Positions 37,534-46,376 of a stretch of 64,000 nucleotides of DNA are shown here, in pieces; the stretch's first letter is position 1; the number at the start of each line of letters is the position of its first letter. This DNA comes from Bacteroidia bacterium (GTDB lineage: Bacteria > Bacteroidota > Bacteroidia > Chitinophagales > Chitinophagaceae), in NCBI GenBank assembly GCA_030427635.1, contig JAUIBA010000007.1, forward strand, positions 62,001-126,000, read 5' to 3'. A program made the position numbers and the translations under genes. The notes under the pieces were generated by a model. That model did no database searches and was not told where the DNA came from. It was given only the letters and a program-made list of their open reading frames with translations.

Positions 37534-38043
37534 ATGAAGATGAAATATTTCCTATCATTTGGCGTTGCACTGTTGCTATGTTTTTCTGCATCCGGTCAGC
37601 GTACTATTCAGCTACGGAATCTGTGGGCAGTGCCCGAGGTACATGTTGTTTTCAATGGATATAAGCTATCCTTTACTATAAAGGATATCAACAAGACCCT
37701 GCTACTGCTGGCCGGTACCGGAGATACTACCTGGGGACTTACATCGGGCCTGGATACTGCACTTACCTATAATGTAGAAGTGTATGAGAAACGGCAGATG
37801 TACAATAAAGACCTACAGGAGATGATGCAGAATGCGGTAGGGCCTTTCCTGCTTATGTCGGGGCATGCACAGGTAAGACGGAAGGGACGCAGAAAACTAA
37901 AATCCATAATAGCTGACATAGAGCCTGTAAACCGGGATGACCATGAAGCCTACATTCGCTTTTATGACCCCCGTAAGCACAAAATGATTTTCTGTGGCTA
38001 TATGGCTGTAGATATGTACAGAAAAGATCTGGGCATCTGGTAG
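37534..38043 (+). CDS. Hypothetical secreted protein
   Basis: 169 residues from the ATG at 37534, chosen because the signal peptide begins there (MKMKYFLSFGVALLLCFSASGQ) and a TATTTTAG box ends 16 bases upstream. The mature part is mixed alpha and beta (LWAVPEVHVVFNGYKLSF, ITDIEP-like IIADIEPVNRDDHEAYIRFY). No family recognised. Convergent with the TonB C-terminal gene, three bases apart. Confidence 0.65.
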   Translation: MKMKYFLSFGVALLLCFSASGQRTIQLRNLWAVPEVHVVFNGYKLSFTIKDINKTLLLLAGTGDTTWGLTSGLDTALTYNVEVYEKRQMYNKDLQEMMQNAVGPFLLMSGHAQVRRKGRRKLKSIIADIEPVNRDDHEAYIRFYDPRKHKMIFCGYMAVDMYRKDLGIW

Positions 38044-38046
38044 CGG

Positions 38047-38415
38047 CTATTTTTTCAGCGTGAATATTATAGGCAGGCTTACCGGCGCCTGTACATTTTT
38101 CTTTCCTTTTTTGGCAGGCGTCCAGCGGGGCATGGCTCTGGCTACCCTTACTGCTTCACTGTCCAGTATGGCGTGTACATGCTGCAGTACAACGATGTTA
38201 CCCACCTTTCCCTTTTGGTCTACCATAAAACCCAGTATTACTTTACCCTGTAATTTCTGCTTGCGGGCCTCTTCCGGGTATTTCAGCTTTTGCATAAGGA
38301 ATTGCTGTAAAGCGGTGTTGCCTCCCGGAAAAACCGGCGCTACATCGTATTGTTTCGATTGTGCTGTTGCAGCTATTCCAGCGCACATTGCAAATACCGT
38401 GAGCAGATGCTTCAT
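38047..38415 (-). CDS. Secreted TonB C-terminal-domain protein
   Basis: 122 residues: a signal peptide (MKHLLTVFAMCAGIAATAQ) and a single TonB C-terminal domain (FPGGNTALQQFLMQKLKYP, GKVILGFMVDQKGKV, AVRVARAMPRWTPAK). It lacks the membrane anchor and proline-rich linker of true TonB, so it is a free periplasmic TonB-C-like protein, common in Bacteroidota. Its partner is unknown. Confidence 0.88.
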   Translation of the reverse strand: MKHLLTVFAMCAGIAATAQSKQYDVAPVFPGGNTALQQFLMQKLKYPEEARKQKLQGKVILGFMVDQKGKVGNIVVLQHVHAILDSEAVRVARAMPRWTPAKKGKKNVQAPVSLPIIFTLKK

Positions 38416-38531
38416 GCTGTCTAAGATACATCAATAGCGGGTACTTCATATCGCTTGTTTAGTTGGTTTGTAAAAAATAATTATTTAGTTGTGCCTAATT
38501 TTATATTTTTGCCTCACTTTTTAAAATATAG

Positions 38532-39731
38532 ATGAAACACCTTTTTACAGCTTTGCTGTTTCTTACATTCGGGTATATCACTTTTATATCCTGTACCAAA
38601 CTGGAGCCTGCTGCACCGGCTGACGATGCTATACTGGATGGCCCGGTAGAGGGACTGACGCCAGACCAGAAAGCACGATTCCTGCGCGGGGATGTAGCTT
38701 TCAATGATGAAATTTTCACCGCGGAGACAGGTCTGGGACCATTGTTTGTAGCCGCTTCCTGCGGCAGCTGTCATGCTGGCGACGGTAAAGGGCATCCATT
38801 TATCACCCTTACCCGCTTTGGGCAGTCAGACACATCGGGTAATATGTATCTGGCTCATGGTGGGCCTCAGTTGCAAAACAGGGCATTACCGGGTTATACA
38901 CCAGAATCTGTACCAGCAGGGGCACCATCTTCCCGTTTTCTGCCCCCGGCCAATACGGGTATGGGTTTTCTGGAGGCGGTAACGGATGCAGATATTGCTG
39001 CTATGGCCGACCCAAAAGATGCTGACGGCGACGGTATAAGCGGGGTATGTAACTGGATAGCGCTTGCCAGTTATGAAACGCCATCGCCCGATGCCATTGT
39101 ATGGAAGGGGAAATACATAGGCCGTTTTGGACGGAAGGCCGCAGCCCTGAACCTGCTGCAACAGACGGCAAGTGCTTACAATCAGGATATGGGTATCACC
39201 TCTGAGTATGAACCATATGATACTTACTCTGGTCATAGCATAGAGCCTGAGGTCTCTAACCAGACGGTGCAGGATGTGGTCTTTTACCTGCAGACACTAA
39301 AGGCTCCCATACAGCGTACCCCCGATGCACCGGATGTGCTGCGCGGCAAAGAACTGTTTGTACAGGTGGAGTGTGCAAAATGCCATAAGCCGGAACTGAA
39401 AACAGGTTATTCTCCTATTGCGGCACTTTCCTACAAGACCTTCCACCCTTATACCGACCTGCTGCTGCATGACATGGGGCCTGGACTGGATGATGGCTAT
39501 ACGGAAGGTCATGCCCAGACCTATGAGTGGCGTACGCCTGCACTATGGGGGCTGGGACTGTCCCGAAACTCGCAGGGGGGGCAGTACTTTCTGCTGCATG
39601 ATGGTCGCGCCCACTCTATAGAAGAGGCTATCCTGCTGCATGGCGGAGAGGCACAGAAAAGCAGTAGCCTTTTTGCGGCACTGCCTGAAGGCGACAAAAA
39701 CAAATTACTCACCTTTCTTGAAAGCCTCTGA
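38532..39731 (+). CDS. Di-haem oxidoreductase (thiol-oxidoreductase-like, DUF1111)
   Basis: 399 residues. Lipobox (ITFISC), two CXXCH haem motifs: SCGSCHAGDGKG near residue 75 and ECAKCHKPE near 280. LGPLFVAASC, GRFGRKAA and a late LHDGRAHSIEEAILLHGGEA match the DUF1111/COG3488 family, related to MauG and cytochrome c peroxidase. Probably a periplasmic redox lipoprotein. A TATTTTTG box lies 20 bases before the ATG. First gene of a three-gene operon with Rieske and porin genes. Confidence 0.88.
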   Translation: MKHLFTALLFLTFGYITFISCTKLEPAAPADDAILDGPVEGLTPDQKARFLRGDVAFNDEIFTAETGLGPLFVAASCGSCHAGDGKGHPFITLTRFGQSDTSGNMYLAHGGPQLQNRALPGYTPESVPAGAPSSRFLPPANTGMGFLEAVTDADIAAMADPKDADGDGISGVCNWIALASYETPSPDAIVWKGKYIGRFGRKAAALNLLQQTASAYNQDMGITSEYEPYDTYSGHSIEPEVSNQTVQDVVFYLQTLKAPIQRTPDAPDVLRGKELFVQVECAKCHKPELKTGYSPIAALSYKTFHPYTDLLLHDMGPGLDDGYTEGHAQTYEWRTPALWGLGLSRNSQGGQYFLLHDGRAHSIEEAILLHGGEAQKSSSLFAALPEGDKNKLLTFLESL

Positions 39732-39734
39732 TAT

Positions 39735-40175
39735 ATGCAACGCAGAGAATTTATACGCAGTAGCTGCATAGCCTGCCTGGGCCTGTCGGTAGGGGCTTCT
39801 GTACTGGCTGGATGTACCGGCACCCGGTATGCACATGGTACGCTGAATAACAATGGAATGCTGATAGATATTGCCGAGTTTGAGACCCGGAACAAGGGCA
39901 AACGACCCTATGTAGTGGTACGGCATGACGACCTCAGCTATCCCATATGCATATACAGGCATGAGGATGATACCTATACCGCATTACTGATGCGCTGTAC
40001 CCACCAGGGTGTGGAGCTGCAGGTATCGGGCGACCAGCTTACATGCCCGGCACATGGCAGCGAGTTTGATAACAGGGGGCAGGTAATGCAGGCCCCGGCA
40101 CCAGAGCCGCTACGCACTTTCCCGGTATCGGTTACCGGTACACAGTTATTCATTGACCTTAGAAAACAAGCATAA
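39735..40175 (+). CDS. Rieske [2Fe-2S] lipoprotein
   Basis: 146 residues. The N-terminus combines a twin-arginine-like start (MQRREFIRS) with a lipobox (VLAGC). The cluster ligands are clear: MRCTHQGVEL (Cys-x-His, near residue 87) and LTCPAHGSEFD (Cys-x-x-His, near 102). Such folded-cofactor proteins are exported by Tat. It starts three bases after the di-haem gene and overlaps the porin gene by one base, so it probably passes electrons to or from the di-haem protein. Confidence 0.92.
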   Translation: MQRREFIRSSCIACLGLSVGASVLAGCTGTRYAHGTLNNNGMLIDIAEFETRNKGKRPYVVVRHDDLSYPICIYRHEDDTYTALLMRCTHQGVELQVSGDQLTCPAHGSEFDNRGQVMQAPAPEPLRTFPVSVTGTQLFIDLRKQA

Positions 40176-41398
40176 TGCGTCTTCTTCTCAGTATACTTTC
40201 CTGCTTTATATACACGGCTGCCAGCGCCCAGATAGATAGTACCCTGCTGCGCCGCAAGCCCCGCGACACATCTGCACTGCTGATGAATATGGATGCGGTG
40301 TATAACCGTCCGTTTCTTACCGTAGGTAAAATGCCGGTGGCGCTAGGGGGCTATGCCGAGGCCAACTGGCAGCATATGGGTACTGATGGTGTAACGGAGG
40401 GGCATCAGTTTCAGATGCGGCGGCTTACGCTCTTTGTAGCATCGGGCATCACGCGCAGGCTCAGGTTTCTGTCTGAGATAGAGTTTGAGGATGGCACTAA
40501 AGAGATAAACATAGAGTTTGCAGCAGTGGATATGGAGCTGCACCCTTTGTTTAACCTCCGCGGAGGTATCGTGATGAATCCCATTGGCTCTTTCAATCAG
40601 AATCATGACGGCCCTAAATGGGAGTTTGTGGACAGACCTGTATCTGCCACACAGATGCTGCCTGCTACGTGGAGCAATGTGGGTTTTGGCGCATATGGCA
40701 AGCAGTATAAAAAGAGCTGGGTGGTAGCCTGGGAAGGATATGTAACCAACGGGTTTAATGATGCTATCATCAACAATGCGCTGGGCAGAACATCGCTGCC
40801 TGCTGCCAAACAATGGCCCGACAGATTTGAGGAAAGCTTTAATGGTGTGCCTATGGTAACCCTGAAGGGGGCTGTAAAACACAGGAAGGTAGCAGAAGTG
40901 GGTGTCTCTTATATGGCTGGTATCTATAACAGGTTTCAGGATGAGGGGATGACACTGGATGTGAAACGACCAGTGAAGGTATGGGCGGTAGATGCCAATA
41001 CAACCATAGGCGCTACGAATACTTTCCTTACGGGAGAATGGGCGTGGGTGCATGTGGACGTACCAGCTACTTACAGCCAGCAGTATGGAAACAGGCAACA
41101 GGGAGGTTTTCTGGATATAGTGCAGCCTGTATACAAAGGACGGGTAGCGGGTTTTGACCGCAGCGTAATCAATGTGGCATGCCGGCTGGAGTACACCGAC
41201 TGGAATGTGGGCCGTTTTGAGCAGACCGGGGGCAATATTGCTGATGAGTTTATGAGCATAGTGCCGGCCATCAGCTGGCGGCCCGGTCCGCTGAGTGTTA
41301 TAAGGCTCAACTACCGCTACAATCTGCAGCGGGATTTGCTGGGTAACCCTGCCAGCCGTACCGCAGGATTTCAGGCAGGATTCTCCAGTTATTTCTGA
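40175..41398 (+). CDS. Porin-like outer-membrane protein
   Basis: 407 residues with a signal peptide (MRLLLSILSCFIYTAASAQ). Alternating amphipathic strands (VALGGYAEANWQHMG, RRLTLFVASGITRRLRFLSEIEFE, VIRLNYRYNLQRD) and a terminal Phe (FQAGFSSYF) indicate an outer-membrane barrel. It shares some pattern with phosphate-selective porins. Overlaps the Rieske gene by one base, so it completes a di-haem / Rieske / porin operon. Confidence 0.8.
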   Translation: MRLLLSILSCFIYTAASAQIDSTLLRRKPRDTSALLMNMDAVYNRPFLTVGKMPVALGGYAEANWQHMGTDGVTEGHQFQMRRLTLFVASGITRRLRFLSEIEFEDGTKEINIEFAAVDMELHPLFNLRGGIVMNPIGSFNQNHDGPKWEFVDRPVSATQMLPATWSNVGFGAYGKQYKKSWVVAWEGYVTNGFNDAIINNALGRTSLPAAKQWPDRFEESFNGVPMVTLKGAVKHRKVAEVGVSYMAGIYNRFQDEGMTLDVKRPVKVWAVDANTTIGATNTFLTGEWAWVHVDVPATYSQQYGNRQQGGFLDIVQPVYKGRVAGFDRSVINVACRLEYTDWNVGRFEQTGGNIADEFMSIVPAISWRPGPLSVIRLNYRYNLQRDLLGNPASRTAGFQAGFSSYF

Positions 41399-41435
41399 TA
41401 GAGGTGTTAAGGAAATGAGCACAGCCCCCCTGAAA

Positions 41436-41467
41436 TTTGTTCGGGGAGTCAATTCAAAGTACTTTCG
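41436..41467 (+). promoter_or_regulatory. -33/-7 promoter of fabD
   Basis: TTTG (41436-41439), 20-base spacer, TACTTTCG (41460-41467). A second, exact TATCTTTG box is at 41489-41496, 13 bases before the fabD ATG, so two start points are possible. Confidence 0.6.
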
Positions 41468-41509
41468 CGCCCCAAAAGCTGCAAAAGTTATCTTTGCATT
41501 ATTTTTCAG

Positions 41510-42391
41510 ATGAAAAACGCATATGTATTCCCCGGACAGGGCGCTCAGTTCCCAGGAATGGGCAAAAGCCTTTATGAACAGAACACTACTGCCCGTGATC
41601 TGTTTGAACGCGCAAATGATATTCTTGATTTCAGAATCACAGATATCATGTTCAACGGAACAGAGTCTGAGCTGAAGCAGACGAAAGTCACTCAGCCGGC
41701 TGTATTCCTGCATTCTGTAGCGCTGTTTCTTACCAATCCCGAGCTGAAGCCGGATATGGTGGCAGGACACTCTCTGGGAGAGTTTTCGGCACTGGTGGCA
41801 AACAGAGTACTTTCCTTTGAAGATGCACTGAGACTGGTAGCAAGGCGTGCTGCCGCTATGCAGCATGCATGCGAAATCAACCCATCTACCATGGCCGCTG
41901 TACTGGGACTGGAAGACAGTAAAGTGGAGGAAATATGCGCCGGTATTACCCAGGAGGTAGTGGTAGCGGCTAACTATAACTGCCCTGGCCAGCTGGTGAT
42001 AAGCGGTAGCATAGAGGGTGTAAACATTGCCTGTGAGCAGCTGAAAGCTGCGGGTGCCAAACGTGCGCTGGTGCTGCAGGTAGGTGGCGCATTTCACTCG
42101 CCGCTTATGGAGCCTGCCCGCCAGGAGCTGGAAGAGGCAATAGCAACAACACAGTTCAATGAGCCGGTATGCCCGGTGTATCAGAATGTGAATGCACAGG
42201 CGTACACCAATCCTCCGATGATAAAGCAGAACCTCATTAACCAGCTTACTGCGCCTGTGCGCTGGACGCAGACCATACAGAATATGGTGGCTGATGGTGC
42301 TGCTGCATTTACTGAGGTAGGACCGGGTAATGTACTGCAGGGACTTGTAAAGAAAATACATCGTGAGGCCACCACAAGTGGCATCAGCTAA
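41510..42391 (+). CDS. fabD: Malonyl-CoA:ACP transacylase
   Basis: 293 residues. VFPGQGAQFPGMG at the start, the nucleophile elbow AGHSLGEFSAL (Ser near residue 89), the Arg of LVARRAAAM and the catalytic His in GGAFHSPLME. It loads malonate onto acyl carrier protein to start fatty-acid elongation. It has its own promoter and is not in a fab cluster here. Confidence 0.96.
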   Translation: MKNAYVFPGQGAQFPGMGKSLYEQNTTARDLFERANDILDFRITDIMFNGTESELKQTKVTQPAVFLHSVALFLTNPELKPDMVAGHSLGEFSALVANRVLSFEDALRLVARRAAAMQHACEINPSTMAAVLGLEDSKVEEICAGITQEVVVAANYNCPGQLVISGSIEGVNIACEQLKAAGAKRALVLQVGGAFHSPLMEPARQELEEAIATTQFNEPVCPVYQNVNAQAYTNPPMIKQNLINQLTAPVRWTQTIQNMVADGAAAFTEVGPGNVLQGLVKKIHREATTSGIS

Positions 42392-42484
42392 TGGCAGCAA
42401 ACCATTTAGGCTGCAATCATTAACTTTGTTGCATATACCGGTGGGCAGCTTGCTGCCTTGCCCGTACACAAAACTATCCATGTA

Positions 42485-43057
42485 ATGGCAATACTCCGTT
42501 TCAGAGTTTACTGGGAAGATGATGACCAGACCTATCGTGACATTGAGTTGCAAACGGGACAGACGTTCCTTGATTTTCATCAATGCATAGTAAAGGCGTT
42601 TGAATTTGATGGGAAGCATGCTGCATCGTTTTACGAGAGCAATGAGAAATGGGACTATGGTCGCCGTTTCAGCAGCGAGGTGACAGTAAATAAGAAAGAT
42701 GCTCCGGCCCTGTCTATGGTAAAGACTCCGGTATCTGCCCTGATAACCATTCCCAACCAGAAGTTCATATACGTATATGACCCGGCTAAAAAGTGGACCT
42801 TTCTCGTAGAGCTTATCGGCATCAGCAAGGATGAGACATTCCGCAGGGTGTATCCGTTTGTACTGCGTAAGGAAGGGCTGGCACCGGCACAGTATGGTAT
42901 AAAGGGTGTGAGTGCCGACAAGATAATGGAGATAGAAGAGAAGTATGATCTGGGCTCTGAAGAGATGGCAGAAGGCTTCGGCAGTGAGGGCGAGGGCGGC
43001 AGCGAGAGTGAGAGCGAAAGTGAAAGCTATGCCGATGACAGTGGCAGTGATTACTGA
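42485..43057 (+). CDS. Plasmid pRiA4b ORF-3-like protein with acidic tail
   Basis: 190 residues from the ATG at 42485. The body (ILRFRVYWEDDDQTYRDIEL, FLDFHQCIVKAFEFDGKHA, FIYVYDPAKKWTFLVEL) matches the pRiA4b ORF-3 family, sometimes labelled IS1096 TnpR; nothing here resembles a recombinase. The C-terminus is an unusual acidic Gly-Ser-Glu tail (SEGEGGSESESESE). It lies between fabD and miaA, a common place in Bacteroidota. Molecular function unknown. Confidence 0.75.
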   Translation: MAILRFRVYWEDDDQTYRDIELQTGQTFLDFHQCIVKAFEFDGKHAASFYESNEKWDYGRRFSSEVTVNKKDAPALSMVKTPVSALITIPNQKFIYVYDPAKKWTFLVELIGISKDETFRRVYPFVLRKEGLAPAQYGIKGVSADKIMEIEEKYDLGSEEMAEGFGSEGEGGSESESESESYADDSGSDY

Positions 43058-43083
43058 TAGTTTCATAGAAAAAGTATTATGTG

Positions 43084-43117
43084 CCTCACACCTTCATTGG
43101 CTGTGAGGTATATTTTT
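43084..43117 (+). terminator. Weak terminator before miaA
   Basis: Stem CCTCACA (43084-43090) with TGTGAGG (43102-43108), followed by TATATTTTT. The same T-rich tail forms a TATTTTTG -7-like box (43111-43118) for miaA. Confidence 0.45.
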
Positions 43118-43125
43118 GATATACA

Positions 43126-44040
43126 GTGAGCAAAACCAGCAAAACAGTTTATGTAGTGGCAGGACCTACTGCCAGTGGCAAAACTGCCATTGCCATTGCA
43201 TTGGCAACGCGGCTGGGTACCTGCATTGTGTCGGCAGACAGCAGGCAGTGCTATCAGGGGATGGCTATAGGTACGGCACAACCTGATGCTGCAGAGCTGG
43301 CTGCTGTAAAACATTACTTCATCAACGAGTTTCCTGTAACGAAGCAACTGACGGCCGCAGACTATGAGCAGCTGGCACTGGGATACCTGAACGATATACT
43401 GGCAACCCATGACACTGCCATAGTGTGTGGCGGCACCGGCCTTTATATAAAGGCACTGTGTGAAGGCCTGGATGTTATGCCTGAAACAGATGCCGAAATA
43501 ACACAGCAGGTAGAACAGGGCTATGCCGAACATGGTGTAACCTGGCTGCAGCAGGCACTGGCCGTTGAGGACCCTGAATTCTACCGCAGGGGAGAGATAC
43601 AGAACCCGGCACGCATGATGCGTGCCCTGTCATTTGTGCGCAGTACAGGAACGAGTATACTGCAATACCGCACTGGTGACCGTAAAGAGAGACCGTTTAA
43701 CATCATAAAGGTGGCTCCCGATATGGAGCGTGCCGTACTCTATGACCGCATCAACATGCGGGTAGCTATAATGATGCAGCAGGGACTGGAGGCAGAGGTG
43801 CTGAGCCTGCTGCCGTACCGTCACCTGAAAAACCTGCAGACAGTAGGCTATGCAGAGCTGTTTGAATACCTGGATGGCAACTGTACCCTGAGTGAGGCTG
43901 TAGAAAAGATAAAGCAACACACCCGCAACTATGCCAAACGCCAGCTTACATGGTTTCGCCGGGATAGTGATGTACACTGGCTGAAAGCAGATGACCCTGC
44001 TATTGTGGACAGGATACTGAGCCTGCCCGTCAGTCGATAA
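43126..44040 (+). CDS. miaA: tRNA dimethylallyltransferase
   Basis: 304 residues from a GTG; no ATG is available near the conserved start. P-loop VAGPTASGKTAI (residues 9-17), SADSRQCYQGMAIGTAQP, CGGTGLYIKAL and a C-terminal ARG-type KQHTRNYAKRQLTWFR. It adds dimethylallyl to A37 of tRNAs that read UNN codons. The last 11 bases overlap the convergent mutS-like gene. Confidence 0.95.
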   Translation: MSKTSKTVYVVAGPTASGKTAIAIALATRLGTCIVSADSRQCYQGMAIGTAQPDAAELAAVKHYFINEFPVTKQLTAADYEQLALGYLNDILATHDTAIVCGGTGLYIKALCEGLDVMPETDAEITQQVEQGYAEHGVTWLQQALAVEDPEFYRRGEIQNPARMMRALSFVRSTGTSILQYRTGDRKERPFNIIKVAPDMERAVLYDRINMRVAIMMQQGLEAEVLSLLPYRHLKNLQTVGYAELFEYLDGNCTLSEAVEKIKQHTRNYAKRQLTWFRRDSDVHWLKADDPAIVDRILSLPVSR

Positions 44041-45823
44041 TGCGCATCTTCTTCATAATGAAGGTAGCGCTCTTGTTACGGCATACACCATTGCGCAGTT
44101 TGTAGTCAAACACGAGTTCGTTGTCATGTATTTCTACCTCAAAACATTTGTTGACAAGTACCTGAGGGTATTTGTCGGTAGTAAGGCATACTTCAAGGTC
44201 GTGCGTGGCAATGGCGCCTATGGCCTGTGTACCTACTATCTTTTCTATTACACCTACTGTGCCGCTACGCTTATCGTCTGAATTGGTGCCGCGTAGTATC
44301 TCATCCAGCAATACAAATGCTGGTCCTGCATTCAACCGTTCTATTATCTGGTGCAGCCGTTTCACCTCGGCAAAGAAGTAAGATTCATTATCGGCAAGAG
44401 AGTCGGATTGGCGCATAGATACAAACATATCCATAGGCTGCAGGGTGGCTGCGGTGGCACATACAGGAGCGCCTGCGCCTGCCAGTGCCATGTTTACCCC
44501 CAGGGTGCGCAGGAAGGTGCTTTTGCCCGACATATTGGAGCCGGTGAGCACTACGAATCTGTTTTGAGCAAATGAGATATCGTTACATACCCGCTTTGCT
44601 GTAGGTATTACCGGGTGGCCCAGCTCTGTGAACTGAATAATGGCATTATCATTGAGCGTAGGGAAACAGTATCCTGCATTGTTGTACCGGAAACCTGCCA
44701 GGCTGTAAATGGCTTCTGCATCGCCTATGCACTGCAGCCATGTGCTGATGCAGGCCGCATTCTGCTGCTTCCATATCACCAGCCGCTGGAGTATATGTAT
44801 ATGGTGCAGATACAGCCCGTTCATACCTACGAGTGCAAACGGATTGTGCACCTGCTCCATACTATTATAAATACCTGCCAGCGTGTGTATATGCCTGCTG
44901 GCGGCAGCGCCATTGTGCTGCAGGCGCTGCTGCAGCGAATTGAACCAGGGAGTGTCTGAGTCTGTATCTTCAATGAGCCTGAGCAGAGCAGCGTAGGAAA
45001 GGAGTAGTTTCTGTACTTTTTCCGTACCAGCTATTGCATCTTTTATCCTTTTGAAGGCTATAGAAAATATGGCCAGCTGTAGCGGTACTATAGTAGTGAT
45101 AGCCGACCACCACTCAGGGTCATGGGTGAATATATACATGAGTATACATACTGCCAGTACCGATGGCATGGCAAAAGAAACAACACGCAGCCATGAAGGT
45201 ACAGGGGCTAAAGGTGCAACTGCCCATGCCTGCAGGCGGAGTACTTCTACTCTGGCATCGGGAGAAAGGCGGGCAGTAGCCTGAAAGTACTGCCGGGCAT
45301 CCAGCCGCTCTGCCGCTTCTGTGATGACTGCCTGCCGCTGTAGTATCTCTTCTGTACTACCGGGGGTGAGTAGTGATGCTGCGAGGCTATCCTGCCCCAT
45401 GGTGGTGGCTGTGCGGTTAAGGTGCTGGTAGAGCGAGCGGGGCCCGAAAAGGTCCAGGTCGGCTGCATAGGGATGTGCGGGGTCGGTATATGAGCTACCA
45501 TCGGCAAAGGGGAGCGCACCGTTAGTAAAAAATGAAAGTTCATTCCTATTGATATGAAGCAGCTCCTGTACCAGCAGTCGGCGCTTCTCTACCCGCTGCT
45601 GCCACTTTACCAGCCAAAGGAATATGGCGATACCCGCTATGCCGGTACCCGTCCACAGATGATAGCCGCTACTGTATGCTGCATAAAAACAAGCCAGTGC
45701 GCCCAGCATTACCAGCAGGCGAATGATACCCAGCCTTCTGTGGGTACTGCTCAACTGCTCAAACTCCTGCTCATAGCGTTCTGCCAGCTGGCGATATTGT
45801 CCGGTTCTGTCGGTGTGGTGCAT
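44030..45823 (-). CDS. Membrane-anchored MutS-family ATPase
   Basis: 597 residues. Two membrane helices near residues 34-50 and 55-70 (LLVMLGALACFYAAY, GIAGIAIFLWLV), two more near 215-260, a clamp-like helical middle, then the MutS ATPase: Walker A TGSNMSGKSTFLRTLG (near 428), FVSMRQSDSLADNESYFFAE, Walker B FVLLDEILRGTNSDDK. It lacks the mismatch-recognition domain of MutS and the Smr domain of MutS2, so a role in ordinary mismatch repair is doubtful. Convergent overlap with miaA. Confidence 0.85.
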   Translation of the reverse strand: MHHTDRTGQYRQLAERYEQEFEQLSSTHRRLGIIRLLVMLGALACFYAAYSSGYHLWTGTGIAGIAIFLWLVKWQQRVEKRRLLVQELLHINRNELSFFTNGALPFADGSSYTDPAHPYAADLDLFGPRSLYQHLNRTATTMGQDSLAASLLTPGSTEEILQRQAVITEAAERLDARQYFQATARLSPDARVEVLRLQAWAVAPLAPVPSWLRVVSFAMPSVLAVCILMYIFTHDPEWWSAITTIVPLQLAIFSIAFKRIKDAIAGTEKVQKLLLSYAALLRLIEDTDSDTPWFNSLQQRLQHNGAAASRHIHTLAGIYNSMEQVHNPFALVGMNGLYLHHIHILQRLVIWKQQNAACISTWLQCIGDAEAIYSLAGFRYNNAGYCFPTLNDNAIIQFTELGHPVIPTAKRVCNDISFAQNRFVVLTGSNMSGKSTFLRTLGVNMALAGAGAPVCATAATLQPMDMFVSMRQSDSLADNESYFFAEVKRLHQIIERLNAGPAFVLLDEILRGTNSDDKRSGTVGVIEKIVGTQAIGAIATHDLEVCLTTDKYPQVLVNKCFEVEIHDNELVFDYKLRNGVCRNKSATFIMKKMRIID

Positions 45824-46058
45824 ATAGGTTGCAAAGGTGCGTAACTTATAGAGATATGACTAAGGAAAAAGGCAGAGATATATGGTGTGCCAGGTACTGC
45901 ACATGACATGCTGCCAGTGAGAAAACTGCGCAGTGCGCAATTATTTTTTTTCAGAGAGGTGTAGCGACTGGTGTTTAATTCTTATTTGGTTTAAAATCAA
46001 CTGGTTGTGCGCTTTTTGGGTCATGTCTGGCATGTGATTTTCCGGGTGAAACTTCCCG

Positions 46059-46083
46059 AAAAGGTTACAAAAATTGCTCGCGT
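46059..46083 (-). repeat. Dispersed 25-base intergenic repeat, copy 2
   Basis: Exact reverse-complement match to 3936-3960. The flanks differ except for AAATAT plus one base upstream and nearby TGCGCA palindromes, so only a short core is conserved between two distant non-coding stretches. Confidence 0.8.
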
Positions 46084-46376
46084 AATATTTGTTATATGAG
46101 AGTAGCACAAGGCAGATAGGTAGTGACAAAATATGTGTGTGGGAGGAGGAGGAGCTTCATATGTGCAAGATGGCGTAAGAGAAGGGGGCTGCAAAAAATG
46201 ATATCTATGCTACAACAGCAGTAGGCATATCATGTAAAATTGTGCATGAGTTTTCAAGGGTAGTAACAAAGGTTTGTTATACCATTACTATGGTGATTGT
46301 AATAGTAACTAGGATATATGGTTTACTTTTTTTTCTGTACGCTAATGCAATGTGTTAAATACAGCTTTTATAATGT

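Noticed and set aside
42485-43057. IS1096 TnpR-like label suggesting a mobile element
   Set aside because: No transposase, inverted ends or recombinase motif nearby; the gene sits in a stable housekeeping context.
40343-43066. 907-codon open frame on the minus strand across the Rieske-porin and fabD region
   Set aside because: It is antisense to three well-supported genes (porin, fabD, pRiA4b-like), is rich in Cys, His, Tyr and Arg as shadows of these genes are, and shows no domain.
45941-46129. 62-codon minus-strand ORF in the island leader
   Set aside because: It runs through the dispersed 25-base repeat, and the matching frame at 3.9 kb stops soon after the repeat, so similarity is at DNA level, not protein level.
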